Assembly (NCBI GenBank): GCA_003561495.1
Contig: PWWM01000065.1
Coordinates: 1 to 44,518, forward strand
Direction: 5' to 3'
DNA length: 44,518 nucleotides
Source: Gammaproteobacteria bacterium
GTDB lineage: Bacteria > Pseudomonadota > Gammaproteobacteria > Xanthomonadales > Wenzhouxiangellaceae
Shown here: positions 7,394-14,863 of the stretch, piece after piece
How positions within the stretch are numbered: position 1 is the first letter of the stretch
Layout: the number at the start of each line of letters is the position of its first letter
The notes under the pieces: model-generated
Told to the model about the DNA's origin: nothing
Seen by the model: only the letters and a program-made list of their open reading frames with translations
Database searches by the model: none
Made by a program: the position numbers and the translations under genes

Positions 7394-8161
7394 TCAGGGA
7401 ATGGAAATCTGGCTTTCAGCCTTTTCACCACCACTTTCCCGCCACTCCAGCTCGAGATCGCCCTCCAGTCCGGCCGCAACGTGAAAGCGAAGGTATGGAT
7501 GGGCCGCAATGGCCGGGTGAAAACGGGCATGCAGCACTTGCTCGCCTTCCAGACTGACATCCAGTTGTTTGACGATGCGGCGTGGAATGGCCTGGCCTTG
7601 CGGGTCTTCTCTAAATCCCGTTTCCATGGGATGGCGAATCATGGCGCGGATTTCTGAGGGTCGGTCGGCGCGAAAGCGCGACGGGCCGCGCACGCGAGCC
7701 AGCATGAAGTCATCGTCCAGGCTACCCGTGCCCTCGACCAGGCAGCCGCTGACCGTGACCCGAACATCACGCACACCGGCCAGCCAGCGATCATCGGCCG
7801 TACGCGCCAGTGCAAACACCTGTTGGCTGCGGTCCAGGCGGATGCGGGTTTCCAGGTCCAGCGGGCCGGCGGCCGGGCCGAACTGGAATTCGGCCAATTC
7901 GGGGGCGGGATTACCGGTGGTGAACAGGTACAAGGCTTCGATGACGGTATCCGAGTGTCGGCGACGGTCCAGACTGACCTTCAGCGTGACCGAGGAACCA
8001 TCCTGGGTGACCGCGGGCAAGTCCAGCGCCAGCACGCCGACTTCGGGTTTGCTTTCGCCGAGCAATTCACGGGCCGGATCGATGCGCTCCCACGGTCCCG
8101 ATCCCGCCTGGACGAGGGTGGGCAGGCATAGCGCTGCAATAAATAAGAGTCTAAGCATCAT
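7394..8161 (-). CDS. SoxYZ-like fused sulfur carrier protein
   Basis: A 255-residue exported protein (signal peptide MMLRLLFIAALCLPTLVQA). The first half is SoxY-like, ending in VRVTVSGC with the candidate carrier Cys140. The second half is SoxZ-like (ARVRGPSRFRADRPSEIRAMIRHPMETG... positions ~155-255). In free SoxY the carrier cysteine sits in a C-terminal GGCGG arm; here it lies in an internal linker because Y and Z are fused, and the flanking glycines are mostly gone (SGCLVEG). Such fusions are known beside dehydrogenases. Last gene of the fccA-fccB-yeeE-soxYZ unit, 8 bp after yeeE, so it probably receives sulfur from the sulfide dehydrogenase in the periplasm; that partnership is inferred. 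Confidence 0.8.
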   Translation of the reverse strand: MMLRLLFIAALCLPTLVQAGSGPWERIDPARELLGESKPEVGVLALDLPAVTQDGSSVTLKVSLDRRRHSDTVIEALYLFTTGNPAPELAEFQFGPAAGPLDLETRIRLDRSQQVFALARTADDRWLAGVRDVRVTVSGCLVEGTGSLDDDFMLARVRGPSRFRADRPSEIRAMIRHPMETGFREDPQGQAIPRRIVKQLDVSLEGEQVLHARFHPAIAAHPYLRFHVAAGLEGDLELEWRESGGEKAESQISIP

Positions 8162-8169
8162 ATGAATCT

Positions 8170-9216
8170 TCAGTCTGCCAGCTTGATCGGCCCGTGAACG
8201 GTCAGACGAGCACCCAACAGGATACCGGCTGCCGCGAGAAACGATGACAACGCCAGGGTCGACAGTCCGCTCAGGCCCTGGCCGATGGAACAGCCCAGCG
8301 CCAGAACGCCGCCGACACCCATCAACACGCCACCCAGCATGGCGCGCACCAATTGGCCGGGTTTCTCGAATCCACGCAATTCCAGTCGGCCTCGCAGCAG
8401 AGCGGCCAAAAAGGCGCCGGCCAGCACGCCGGCCACCACCGCGACGCCGAAGTCCACGCGCATGCCGGTGGCCAGCATCAGGTACTGGATGGCATCGCCG
8501 ACCGGGGCGACGAAACTCAGGCTTTGCAGCGGCGCCGGATCGAAATCATCGGCGGCCAGATGGCCGGTCAGAAACCAGCCGCCAGCGATGACCAGGCCGA
8601 TGGCGGCCACTGCAATCAATTCTGCACGGGCGCGATGAAAATCGGCAATGCGCAGGGCAATCAGTATCAACAACCCGCCCAGCAGCAGCGCAGGAATCAG
8701 CCGCGCCAGAGTCTCTGCCAATCCCACTGAGCTTAGCCATTCGGCCAGACCCGGCGGGGTACCAAAGCTGATGGTGGTGGCTTCGGCCACTGCAACCCGC
8801 ACCGGCGCCAGAACCCCGCCCATGGCGGCGTGGGCGGCGATGCCCAGACACAGCAGCACCACCAGCGAGCGCAGATTACCTTCGCCCAGCAACACCAACG
8901 CGCGTGCACCGCAGCCGCGCGCCAGCATCATGCCGTATCCGAACAACACGCCGCCCAGCGGCACCAGCAACCAGGAAAAGCTCGCCTGCAAATAAAGCGA
9001 TCGCGCCGGCTCGACCAGGCCGGCAACGGCCAGGATCTGGGTGGCCAGGATGGCCACCGCCAGGGCAAGCGCAAACCCGCCGATCCGGCGCATTTGTCCT
9101 TTTGACCACCACTCGCGCAAGCCGCCGGTCAGGCAGAAGGCGGTGGCCTGGGCGAGCACGCCGAACACAACACCCAGGGCCAGCCCGCCCCACATGACCA
9201 TGGCCTGGGCGGACAC
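8170..9216 (-). CDS. YeeE/YedE-family sulfur-compound transporter
   Basis: A 348-residue inner-membrane protein with about nine hydrophobic segments. It carries the three cysteine-glycine motifs of the YeeE/YedE (TsuA, thiosulfate uptake) family: AFCLTGGLR near the N-terminus, GMMLARGCGAR with GEGNLRSL in the middle, and ALGCSIGQGLSGL near the C-terminus. Those cysteines line the substrate path in characterised thiosulfate importers. The gene lies 2 bp after fccB and 8 bp before soxYZ, so it likely moves a sulfur compound linked to sulfide oxidation across the inner membrane; the actual substrate is not shown by sequence. Confidence 0.87.
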   Translation of the reverse strand: MSAQAMVMWGGLALGVVFGVLAQATAFCLTGGLREWWSKGQMRRIGGFALALAVAILATQILAVAGLVEPARSLYLQASFSWLLVPLGGVLFGYGMMLARGCGARALVLLGEGNLRSLVVLLCLGIAAHAAMGGVLAPVRVAVAEATTISFGTPPGLAEWLSSVGLAETLARLIPALLLGGLLILIALRIADFHRARAELIAVAAIGLVIAGGWFLTGHLAADDFDPAPLQSLSFVAPVGDAIQYLMLATGMRVDFGVAVVAGVLAGAFLAALLRGRLELRGFEKPGQLVRAMLGGVLMGVGGVLALGCSIGQGLSGLSTLALSSFLAAAGILLGARLTVHGPIKLAD

Positions 9217-9218
9217 GC

Positions 9219-10523
9219 TTAACTCCGCGTACCCCAGGTATCCAGGGCGATTCCGGCGTACCAGGATTCGGCAAAGCGGGCTTCATTGCGCCGGATGCGA
9301 GCAGGAGCTTCCAGCGCGCTGATGCCGCCGGAACCGGGCACTTCGCGCAACTGCCCCTCGTAGACCTCGAACACGTTGGCCACGGTAATACCCCACTCGG
9401 GCGCAATCACGCTGTAGCACGTATTGGTCCAGCGTGGTTCGGGCGGCTCAAGACCGGCCAGGTCAGCCAGGATGGCCCGCGCGGTGACCTTGGCCTGGTT
9501 GTTGGCCACGAATCCGGATTTGGGCATGGGCGTGGCCTCGGTGGCATCGCCGATCACGTAAATGCCCGGCACCTTGCGCGACTGGAAAGTGCGCGGCTCG
9601 ATCGGCACCCAGCCGTTCTCGCCGGCCACGCCGGCCTGGTTGGCAATCGCGCCCGCTTTCTGGGGAGGCACCACGTTGAGCACATCGGCGCGGTGGATCT
9701 CGCCAAACTCGGTTTCCACCTCGCGCCGCTCGGCATCCACGCGCACCACCCGGCCATCGCCGGAACGGCCAACCCATTCGACCATGTCACCGTAGTTCTC
9801 GCGCCAGCCTTCCAGGAACAGGGGTTGTTTGGAAAAGCCGTCCTTGGAATCCAGCAGCAACACCTTGGAACGTGGCTTGTGGCGACTCAGGTAATTGGCC
9901 ACCATGCTGACCCGCTCGTAAGGGCCGGGCGGGCAGCGGTAGGGGTTGTCGGGCGCGACCAGGATGAAGGTGCCGCCGTCTTCCATGGCTTCGAGTTGGC
10001 GCTTGAGCAGATGGGTCTGTTCACCAGCTTGCCAGGCATGCGGAGCATGTTCGGCAGCAGCCCGGTCATAGCCTTCCAGCGCGCCCCAGCGGATATCGAT
10101 GCCCGGCGAGAGCACCAGCCGATCCCATTTGAGGTCCGCACCATCATCGAGTTTCAGACTGTGATGGTCGGCATCGACCGATTCGGCCCGGGCATGGACC
10201 ACGTTCACGCCGAGGCGGCGCAAGTCGTCATAACCGTGACCCAGGGAATCGAATTCCCTCAAACCCCCAAGGTAAAGGTTGGTAAATGGGCAGGTGTAGT
10301 AACGCTTCAACGGCTCGATCAGGGTAACGTTCAGTTCGGGCGCCAGACGCTTGAGATAGCGCGCTGCAGTCGCCCCACCGAAACCTCCGCCGACGATCGC
10401 CACGCGGGCCGGGCCCACCGATCCGGCCATCAGAGGAAACCCGGCCGTGGCCAGCAGTGCACCGGCCCCGGTCAGACCGAACAGCTTGAGCGCCTTGCGG
10501 CGATCGTGATTGAAACGGCTCAT
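9219..10523 (-). CDS. fccB: Flavocytochrome c sulfide dehydrogenase, flavoprotein subunit
   Basis: A 434-residue periplasmic FAD protein that oxidises sulfide and passes electrons to a c-type cytochrome. The N-terminus is a Tat-like signal (DRRKALKLFGLTGAG), followed by VAIVGGGFGG (45-50) for FAD. All three functional cysteines of the Allochromatium enzyme are in register: Cys78 in TCPFTN (covalent 8-alpha FAD link), Cys197 in YRCPPGPYER and Cys369 in NTCYS (the redox disulfide). GIYVIGDAT (~320-328) closes the second nucleotide-binding part. It overlaps the cytochrome gene by 4 bp (ATGA), strong evidence for one FccAB complex. Confidence 0.93.
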   Translation of the reverse strand: MSRFNHDRRKALKLFGLTGAGALLATAGFPLMAGSVGPARVAIVGGGFGGATAARYLKRLAPELNVTLIEPLKRYYTCPFTNLYLGGLREFDSLGHGYDDLRRLGVNVVHARAESVDADHHSLKLDDGADLKWDRLVLSPGIDIRWGALEGYDRAAAEHAPHAWQAGEQTHLLKRQLEAMEDGGTFILVAPDNPYRCPPGPYERVSMVANYLSRHKPRSKVLLLDSKDGFSKQPLFLEGWRENYGDMVEWVGRSGDGRVVRVDAERREVETEFGEIHRADVLNVVPPQKAGAIANQAGVAGENGWVPIEPRTFQSRKVPGIYVIGDATEATPMPKSGFVANNQAKVTARAILADLAGLEPPEPRWTNTCYSVIAPEWGITVANVFEVYEGQLREVPGSGGISALEAPARIRRNEARFAESWYAGIALDTWGTRS

Positions 10524-10882
10524 GGCTGCTCTCCGTTAGAGTCCGATCCCGATTCTTCTTCAGGATCCAGGCCGGCGAACCAGGCGGCAAGGGCCTTCAA
10601 TTCCTCTTCGCTGAATCCACGAGCCAGGCGAGGCATGACCGTCGCGCCTGGGATTTCATCATTGCGAAAGGCCAGCAACTGGGCCCGCATCACCGCTTCG
10701 GGATTGCCGGCCAGAGGCGGAATGCCGGCCTGGGCGCGTCCGTCCGGACCATGACAGGCCGCACAGGACTCAGCCAGGGCGGGAGCCCCTTGACTGAGCA
10801 CCTGAGCCTCATCGGCCGCCGGCGCCAGGGCCGGCCAGATCAGGATCGCCAAAGCGACCAAAGTAATGAAATGACGTTTCAT
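10520..10882 (-). CDS. fccA: Cytochrome c subunit of sulfide dehydrogenase
   Basis: A 120-residue secreted class I cytochrome c. Signal peptide MKRHFITLVALAILIWPALAPA; heme site CAACH (Cys40-His44); likely axial Met83 in TVMPRLARGF. One heme, so it corresponds to single-heme FccA forms. Start ATG 10882 is preferred: GGGGAAG lies 6 bp upstream, whereas the ATG two codons earlier would sit directly on that ribosome site. First gene of the minus-strand sulfide operon, overlapping fccB by 4 bp; the ~200 bp upstream is shared with the divergent Cds1-like gene. Confidence 0.9.
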   Translation of the reverse strand: MKRHFITLVALAILIWPALAPAADEAQVLSQGAPALAESCAACHGPDGRAQAGIPPLAGNPEAVMRAQLLAFRNDEIPGATVMPRLARGFSEEELKALAAWFAGLDPEEESGSDSNGEQP

Positions 10883-11084
10883 GAGCATCTTCCCCGGCAC
10901 AAAGCCAATATGGTGGTGAATGGTGCGCGAACGCCTTGTCAATCAGCGCACCTTCATCTTGCGCCATCAGACCTTGCTGATTGGTGACGGTTTTAGACCG
11001 ATTCACGATACCCAAATATCCCCAGGGAAGGAATGCCCTATCATCAACCCTGGGCCATCACAATGAATCAGAGGGTCGGGCCGG

Positions 11085-12137
11085 ATGAATGACTGGGTAC
11101 ATTGGGCGATCGAACGTATCGAGGCCGATTTTCAGCGCTCGGCCGACACCCATCTGATCCAGGTCGAAATACCTGCGCTTGCTGACATTGACCTGTATCT
11201 CAAGGACGAGTCCACCCATCCCACCGGCAACCTCAAGCATCGCCTGGCCCGCTCGCTGTTTCTGTTCGGACTGTGCAACGGCTGGATCACCGAGGGCACC
11301 CCCATCATCGAAGCCTCGTCCGGCAACACCGCGGTGTCCGAGGCCTATTTCGCCCGCCTGCTTGGTCTGCCATTCATCGCAGTCATTCCGGAACAGACCT
11401 CGCGCGGCAAGATTGCCGAGATCGAGTTCTACGGCGGCGAGTGCCGGGCGGTGTCGCCTTGCGACATCTACCGCACGGCCGCTGAATTGGCGCGATCGCT
11501 GGATGGGCATTACATGGACCAGTTCACCTTTGCCGAACGGGTCACCGACTGGCGAGGCAACAACAACATCGCCCAGTCGATCTTCGAACAGATGGCCCGC
11601 GAACGTCATCCGGTGCCCGACTGGATCGTGGTCACCGCCGGCACCGGCGGCACCTCGGCCACCCTGGGTCGCTACATTCGCTACCGCCGCCATTCCAGCC
11701 GCCTGTGCGTGGCTGACCCCGATCACTCGGTCTTCTACGACTACTACCACAGCCGAAATTGCGGCCTGACCCTGGACCACGCGTCCAACATCGAAGGCAT
11801 CGGCCGGCCACGAGTCGAACCGTCATTCACGCCCGGCGTCATCGACGAAATGATCAAGGTGCCCGACGCAGCCAGCTTCGCCACCCTGCACTGCCTGGAA
11901 AACGTGCTCGGCCGCAAGGTTGGCGGCTCCACCGGTACCGGCCTCTATGCCGCCTTCGAATTGATGAGCCGCATGCACCATGCCGGACAGGCCGGCAGCG
12001 TCGTCGCCATGCTGTGCGACAAAGGCGAGCGCTACCTCGACACCTACTACAACCCCGAATGGCTCGCTGAACACGGCTTCGACATCCAACCCTGGCGGCG
12101 GCGTATCGAGAGATTTCTGAAAACCGGGAAGCTGTAA
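11085..12137 (+). CDS. cds1: Cds1-type L-cysteine desulfhydrase / cysteine synthase-family PLP enzyme
   Basis: A 350-residue fold-type II PLP enzyme. KDESTHPTGNLKHRLARSL contains the PLP lysine (Lys51); ASSGNTAVSEA (~78-88) and GTGGTSATLG (186-195) are the substrate- and phosphate-binding loops. The first motif and overall length match mycobacterial Cds1 (Rv3684), which cleaves L-cysteine to H2S, pyruvate and ammonia, better than classical CysK/CysM. Transcribed divergently from the FccAB sulfide dehydrogenase operon across ~200 bp, suggesting that sulfide released from cysteine is oxidised by its neighbours. The exact reaction (desulfhydrase or synthase) cannot be read from sequence. Confidence 0.82.
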   Translation: MNDWVHWAIERIEADFQRSADTHLIQVEIPALADIDLYLKDESTHPTGNLKHRLARSLFLFGLCNGWITEGTPIIEASSGNTAVSEAYFARLLGLPFIAVIPEQTSRGKIAEIEFYGGECRAVSPCDIYRTAAELARSLDGHYMDQFTFAERVTDWRGNNNIAQSIFEQMARERHPVPDWIVVTAGTGGTSATLGRYIRYRRHSSRLCVADPDHSVFYDYYHSRNCGLTLDHASNIEGIGRPRVEPSFTPGVIDEMIKVPDAASFATLHCLENVLGRKVGGSTGTGLYAAFELMSRMHHAGQAGSVVAMLCDKGERYLDTYYNPEWLAEHGFDIQPWRRRIERFLKTGKL

Positions 12138-12167
12138 CCAAAAAAAATCAGAAGCAATCTGTTTCGT

Positions 12168-12191
12168 GCAAAGACGCAGAGACGCTAAAGA
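12168..12191. repeat. Degenerate 8-bp tandem (GCAAAGAC x3)
   Basis: Three imperfect 8-mers in a row: GCAAAGAC, GCAGAGAC, GCTAAAGA. It lies in the 128-bp gap between the Cds1-like gene and the convergent PLD gene. Intergenic strings of this GCAAAGACGCAGAGACG kind are, from memory, scattered in many bacterial genomes. A weaker look-alike (GCAAGAACGCAGAGAGAC) sits at about 29018-29035. Confidence 0.3.
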
Positions 12192-12265
12192 TCTTTCAGG
12201 CAAACCATCGATTGCCAGCGTGCATTGTTCCAACGGTGATTCTTTGCCTCAAGATGCGGGGCACA

Positions 12266-13741
12266 CTAGAACGTCGATAGGCCGGTGGCTTCCATGATTC
12301 GGTATTGCCAGTAGCGCAAACGGCTCTCGACTGCGTATTCGTCATAGTCCAGGCTGTACGAGCGACCATGGCGGTTGTTCCAGCGCTCATCGAATCGTTC
12401 GCTGGCCCGGACCAGCGGCGGCGTTGCATCCGATCCGCGCAGGTGTAGCGCTGTTTCGGGATTGAGATCGTCGAGGTTGCGCCGGGTGTAATTGGCCGTG
12501 CCGGCGATCAGCTCAGCCCGGCCATCACCGAAGCGAACCAGTAATAGTTTTTCGTGGCATTGCTCGCCGGTGGTGTGGCACCAGCGCACCTCGACACCGG
12601 CACGGGTCAGTTCGGCGGCCACCGGCCGGTTCGGCACGCCATTCTTGCGGCGGCCGAAGGCATGTTCGTTGGGATCAAGCAGCGCGCGCACGCTCGCCCC
12701 GCGCTCGGCCGCGCCCTTCATGGCTTCGATGATGCCGCGATGGGACAGGTAGAACATCGACAGCTCGACCTCGTCGCCTTCACCGGCGGCATCCAGCAAC
12801 CCGATCACCGCGTCGCGGATCGCGCTTTCGGTGAGCACCTGTACGGTTTCGTCATGGGTGCGTGCAGGTGGCGAATTCGGCTGCGGTGGTCGCTCCCACA
12901 GAGCATCAGCGTTGGAGAAAGCCACGATGGCGCGCTCGGAGGCCAGCAGGTCGAACACGGCCGGGCCGGACACCACCAGCGCCTGGTTGGAATGTGCGCT
13001 CGAGGCATCGTGCGGATTGGCCGAGGTCACCAGCCCCTTCCAGTCCTCGCCATGATCGACAACCAGGGTCTTGCGATGATTGGCATTGAAGTTGGCCAGG
13101 CGCATCCAGCTTCGTAGCGTGATCGGTTCGTCGCCGACCGGGTTGGGCAGCCAGCCGCCATTGCTGTTATTGCCCACCCATTGGCAGCACAGCCGCCATA
13201 GTCCCGACCAGGCCGGATTGGAATCCCGCAGGCGGTGGAGATCGGTAAGGACCACCTCGATGCCGGCCTCGCGCATGGCCCGAAGATGTGGGGATTCGAT
13301 GCCGCCGTAGATCGTGTTGAGCGGATCGGTGATGAACACCACCCGGAGTTCCGGGACGGATCCTTGCCGCTTGATCAACGCTTCGGTCAGTTCGGCCGAT
13401 AGTGCCCGCATATCTTCATCGTCGGCATCGCCGGCAAATTCGTTGAACAGGAACATGTCGGCCACGACCAGGCGCTCGGCCTTGCCGATCAGTTCCAGCT
13501 TGCGGTCGAAGATGACCTGGTCGGTCTGGCGTTCGCCGTTCTCGTCCACCCAGGTGTCGTCGGCCAGGAACTCGATCACCGGCGCGGGGTACTGCCCCCC
13601 AGTCAGTGCGAGCCCCTCCGGAAGCGGCTTGAAGCTGTGCCAGATACCTGAGCCGATCCACGCCAGTGCCAACGTGGCCAGTGCAATCCGGCGCCAGGGC
13701 AAACGGATGCGGCCGGTCTCGGCCTGATCGGTTTCGGACAT
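12266..13741 (-). CDS. Phospholipase D-family phosphodiesterase, membrane-anchored
   Basis: A 491-residue protein with an N-terminal membrane helix (~17-35) and two PLD repeats. HKD motif 1 is complete: HRKTLVVD (His222, Lys224, Asp229) followed by SAN. Motif 2 is HEKLLLVRFGD (His396, Lys398) followed by GTANYTRRN; its Asp is displaced to three residues later than in HxKx4D, a deviation worth noting. The catalytic His/Lys pairs are both present, so activity is plausible. PLD-fold enzymes of this type cleave or transfer phosphodiesters of phospholipids (cardiolipin synthase-like) or nucleic acid; the substrate is not evident. It follows the patatin gene by 6 bp on the same strand, so two lipid-acting enzymes appear co-transcribed. 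Confidence 0.82.
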   Translation of the reverse strand: MSETDQAETGRIRLPWRRIALATLALAWIGSGIWHSFKPLPEGLALTGGQYPAPVIEFLADDTWVDENGERQTDQVIFDRKLELIGKAERLVVADMFLFNEFAGDADDEDMRALSAELTEALIKRQGSVPELRVVFITDPLNTIYGGIESPHLRAMREAGIEVVLTDLHRLRDSNPAWSGLWRLCCQWVGNNSNGGWLPNPVGDEPITLRSWMRLANFNANHRKTLVVDHGEDWKGLVTSANPHDASSAHSNQALVVSGPAVFDLLASERAIVAFSNADALWERPPQPNSPPARTHDETVQVLTESAIRDAVIGLLDAAGEGDEVELSMFYLSHRGIIEAMKGAAERGASVRALLDPNEHAFGRRKNGVPNRPVAAELTRAGVEVRWCHTTGEQCHEKLLLVRFGDGRAELIAGTANYTRRNLDDLNPETALHLRGSDATPPLVRASERFDERWNNRHGRSYSLDYDEYAVESRLRYWQYRIMEATGLSTF

Positions 13742-13747
13742 GGTCGT

Positions 13748-14653
13748 CTATCGGTCCAGCGCTTCGGACAGTTTCCCGCGCAACTCGTCGGCGCCCGATT
13801 CGGCCTTGTCGAGAATCTCGTCGACACGATCGAAGTACAGCAGGCGGATGCCCGACAGTTCCGGTTTGATGTAGATATCGGGTGGGTTGGCGCGCTTCGC
13901 CTGGGCGATGAGCGACTGCTGCATGATCTCGAAGGTCTTGAACAACAGGTCGGCCAAGTCGGGTGATTCGTCCTCGTCGGGGTCGCGCGAGCCGGTCACA
14001 TCGATGGCCACGACGATGTCGTGGTCGTCGACCTGGTCCCAGGGCAGCGGGTTGGAGGTGCCGCCATCGATCAGCAGCTTGTCGTCACGCTTGACGGGTG
14101 CGAACAGTCCGGGCACGGCCATGCTGGCCTTGAGCGCCTCGAACAGATCGCCTTCCTTTAGTACCACGGTTTCGCCATCCCAGTAATTGGTGGCCACGAC
14201 CTTGAGCGGGATGTCGAGATCGTCGAAATCGCGTGCATCGATATACTCGCCCACCAGTTCGAAGAAGCCGTCGGGATCGAACACGCTGCCATCATCGAAG
14301 TCGATTTCGAGCAGGTCGGTCAGGCCGATGTCCAGACCGTCATCGTTTGAAAACGGATCCAGTGCGGAACCCCCAAATGCCTTGAACAGATCGCGCATGC
14401 CGTCAGCGTCCATGCCGGCGGCATAAAGCCCGCCGATAATGGCGCCAATGCTGGTGCCGGCGATGGCCGCCGGCTGAACTTCCAGTTCCTGGAACACCTC
14501 GATCATGCGGATATGCGCCAGCCCGGCCGCCCCGCCCGAGCCCAGCGCCAGGCCGATGGTTTTCGGCGCTGGCTCGTCATCGGCAATGGCCGGCGTTGCG
14601 ACCGAGCCCGCCACCGAGAACGCCAGCAGGCCGGCCAGGAGGCTTCGAATCAT
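13748..14653 (-). CDS. Secreted patatin-like phospholipase (RssA/YjjU type)
   Basis: A 301-residue serine lipase of the patatin family. Signal peptide MIRSLLAGLLAFSVAGSVATPAIA, then GSGGAAGLAHI (oxyanion loop, ~38-48), GTSIG with nucleophile Ser68, and DGGTSN with catalytic Asp196. I start at ATG 14653 because it gives a clean signal peptide; translation further upstream (from 14746) adds a polar stretch without similarity. It hydrolyses acyl groups of phospholipids, here in the periplasm or beyond. The gene precedes the PLD-family gene by 6 bp. Divergent from the TonB receptor, whose Fur/promoter region lies ~150 bp away. Confidence 0.87.
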   Translation of the reverse strand: MIRSLLAGLLAFSVAGSVATPAIADDEPAPKTIGLALGSGGAAGLAHIRMIEVFQELEVQPAAIAGTSIGAIIGGLYAAGMDADGMRDLFKAFGGSALDPFSNDDGLDIGLTDLLEIDFDDGSVFDPDGFFELVGEYIDARDFDDLDIPLKVVATNYWDGETVVLKEGDLFEALKASMAVPGLFAPVKRDDKLLIDGGTSNPLPWDQVDDHDIVVAIDVTGSRDPDEDESPDLADLLFKTFEIMQQSLIAQAKRANPPDIYIKPELSGIRLLYFDRVDEILDKAESGADELRGKLSEALDR

Positions 14654-14796
14654 GACAAGGCCTGGATGATGGCGCGACAGAAGGCCGGCAGATCGTCGAA
14701 CAGGCTCATGGATGGCATCTCCGTTTTCAGTTGGGCAGGACGCCATTATGCATTGCAGAAAAGGGCTTACAAATTGTGGAATTGACCAGATGCCTA

Positions 14797-14825
14797 TTGC
14801 AAATGCGAGCTGTTCTGCGTATGAT
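14797..14825 (+). promoter_or_regulatory. Sigma-70-type promoter of the TonB receptor
   Basis: TTGCAA (14797-14802) and TATGAT (14820-14825) are separated by exactly 17 bp, a near-consensus -35/-10 pair. The -10 lies within the Fur box, so bound Fur would block polymerase. Start codon of the receptor at 14864. Confidence 0.7.
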
Positions 14826-14838
14826 AATCGTTCGCATT
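14820..14838 (+). promoter_or_regulatory. Fur box
   Basis: TATGATAATCGTTCGCATT matches the classical 19-bp Fur-box form AATGATAATCATTCTCATT at 16 of 19 positions. It covers the -10 element and precedes a FecA-like receptor, the typical arrangement for iron repression. A wider inverted repeat AAATGCGA (14801-14808) / TCGCATTT (14832-14839) also spans it. Confidence 0.75.
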
Positions 14839-14863
14839 TCGGTTAATTGAGACTACTGCCAGC

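Noticed and set aside
11069..11082. TCAGAGGGTCGGGC shared with 29210-29223
   Set aside because: A 14-bp GC-rich match is expected by chance in 44 kb of this composition, and the surroundings do not match.
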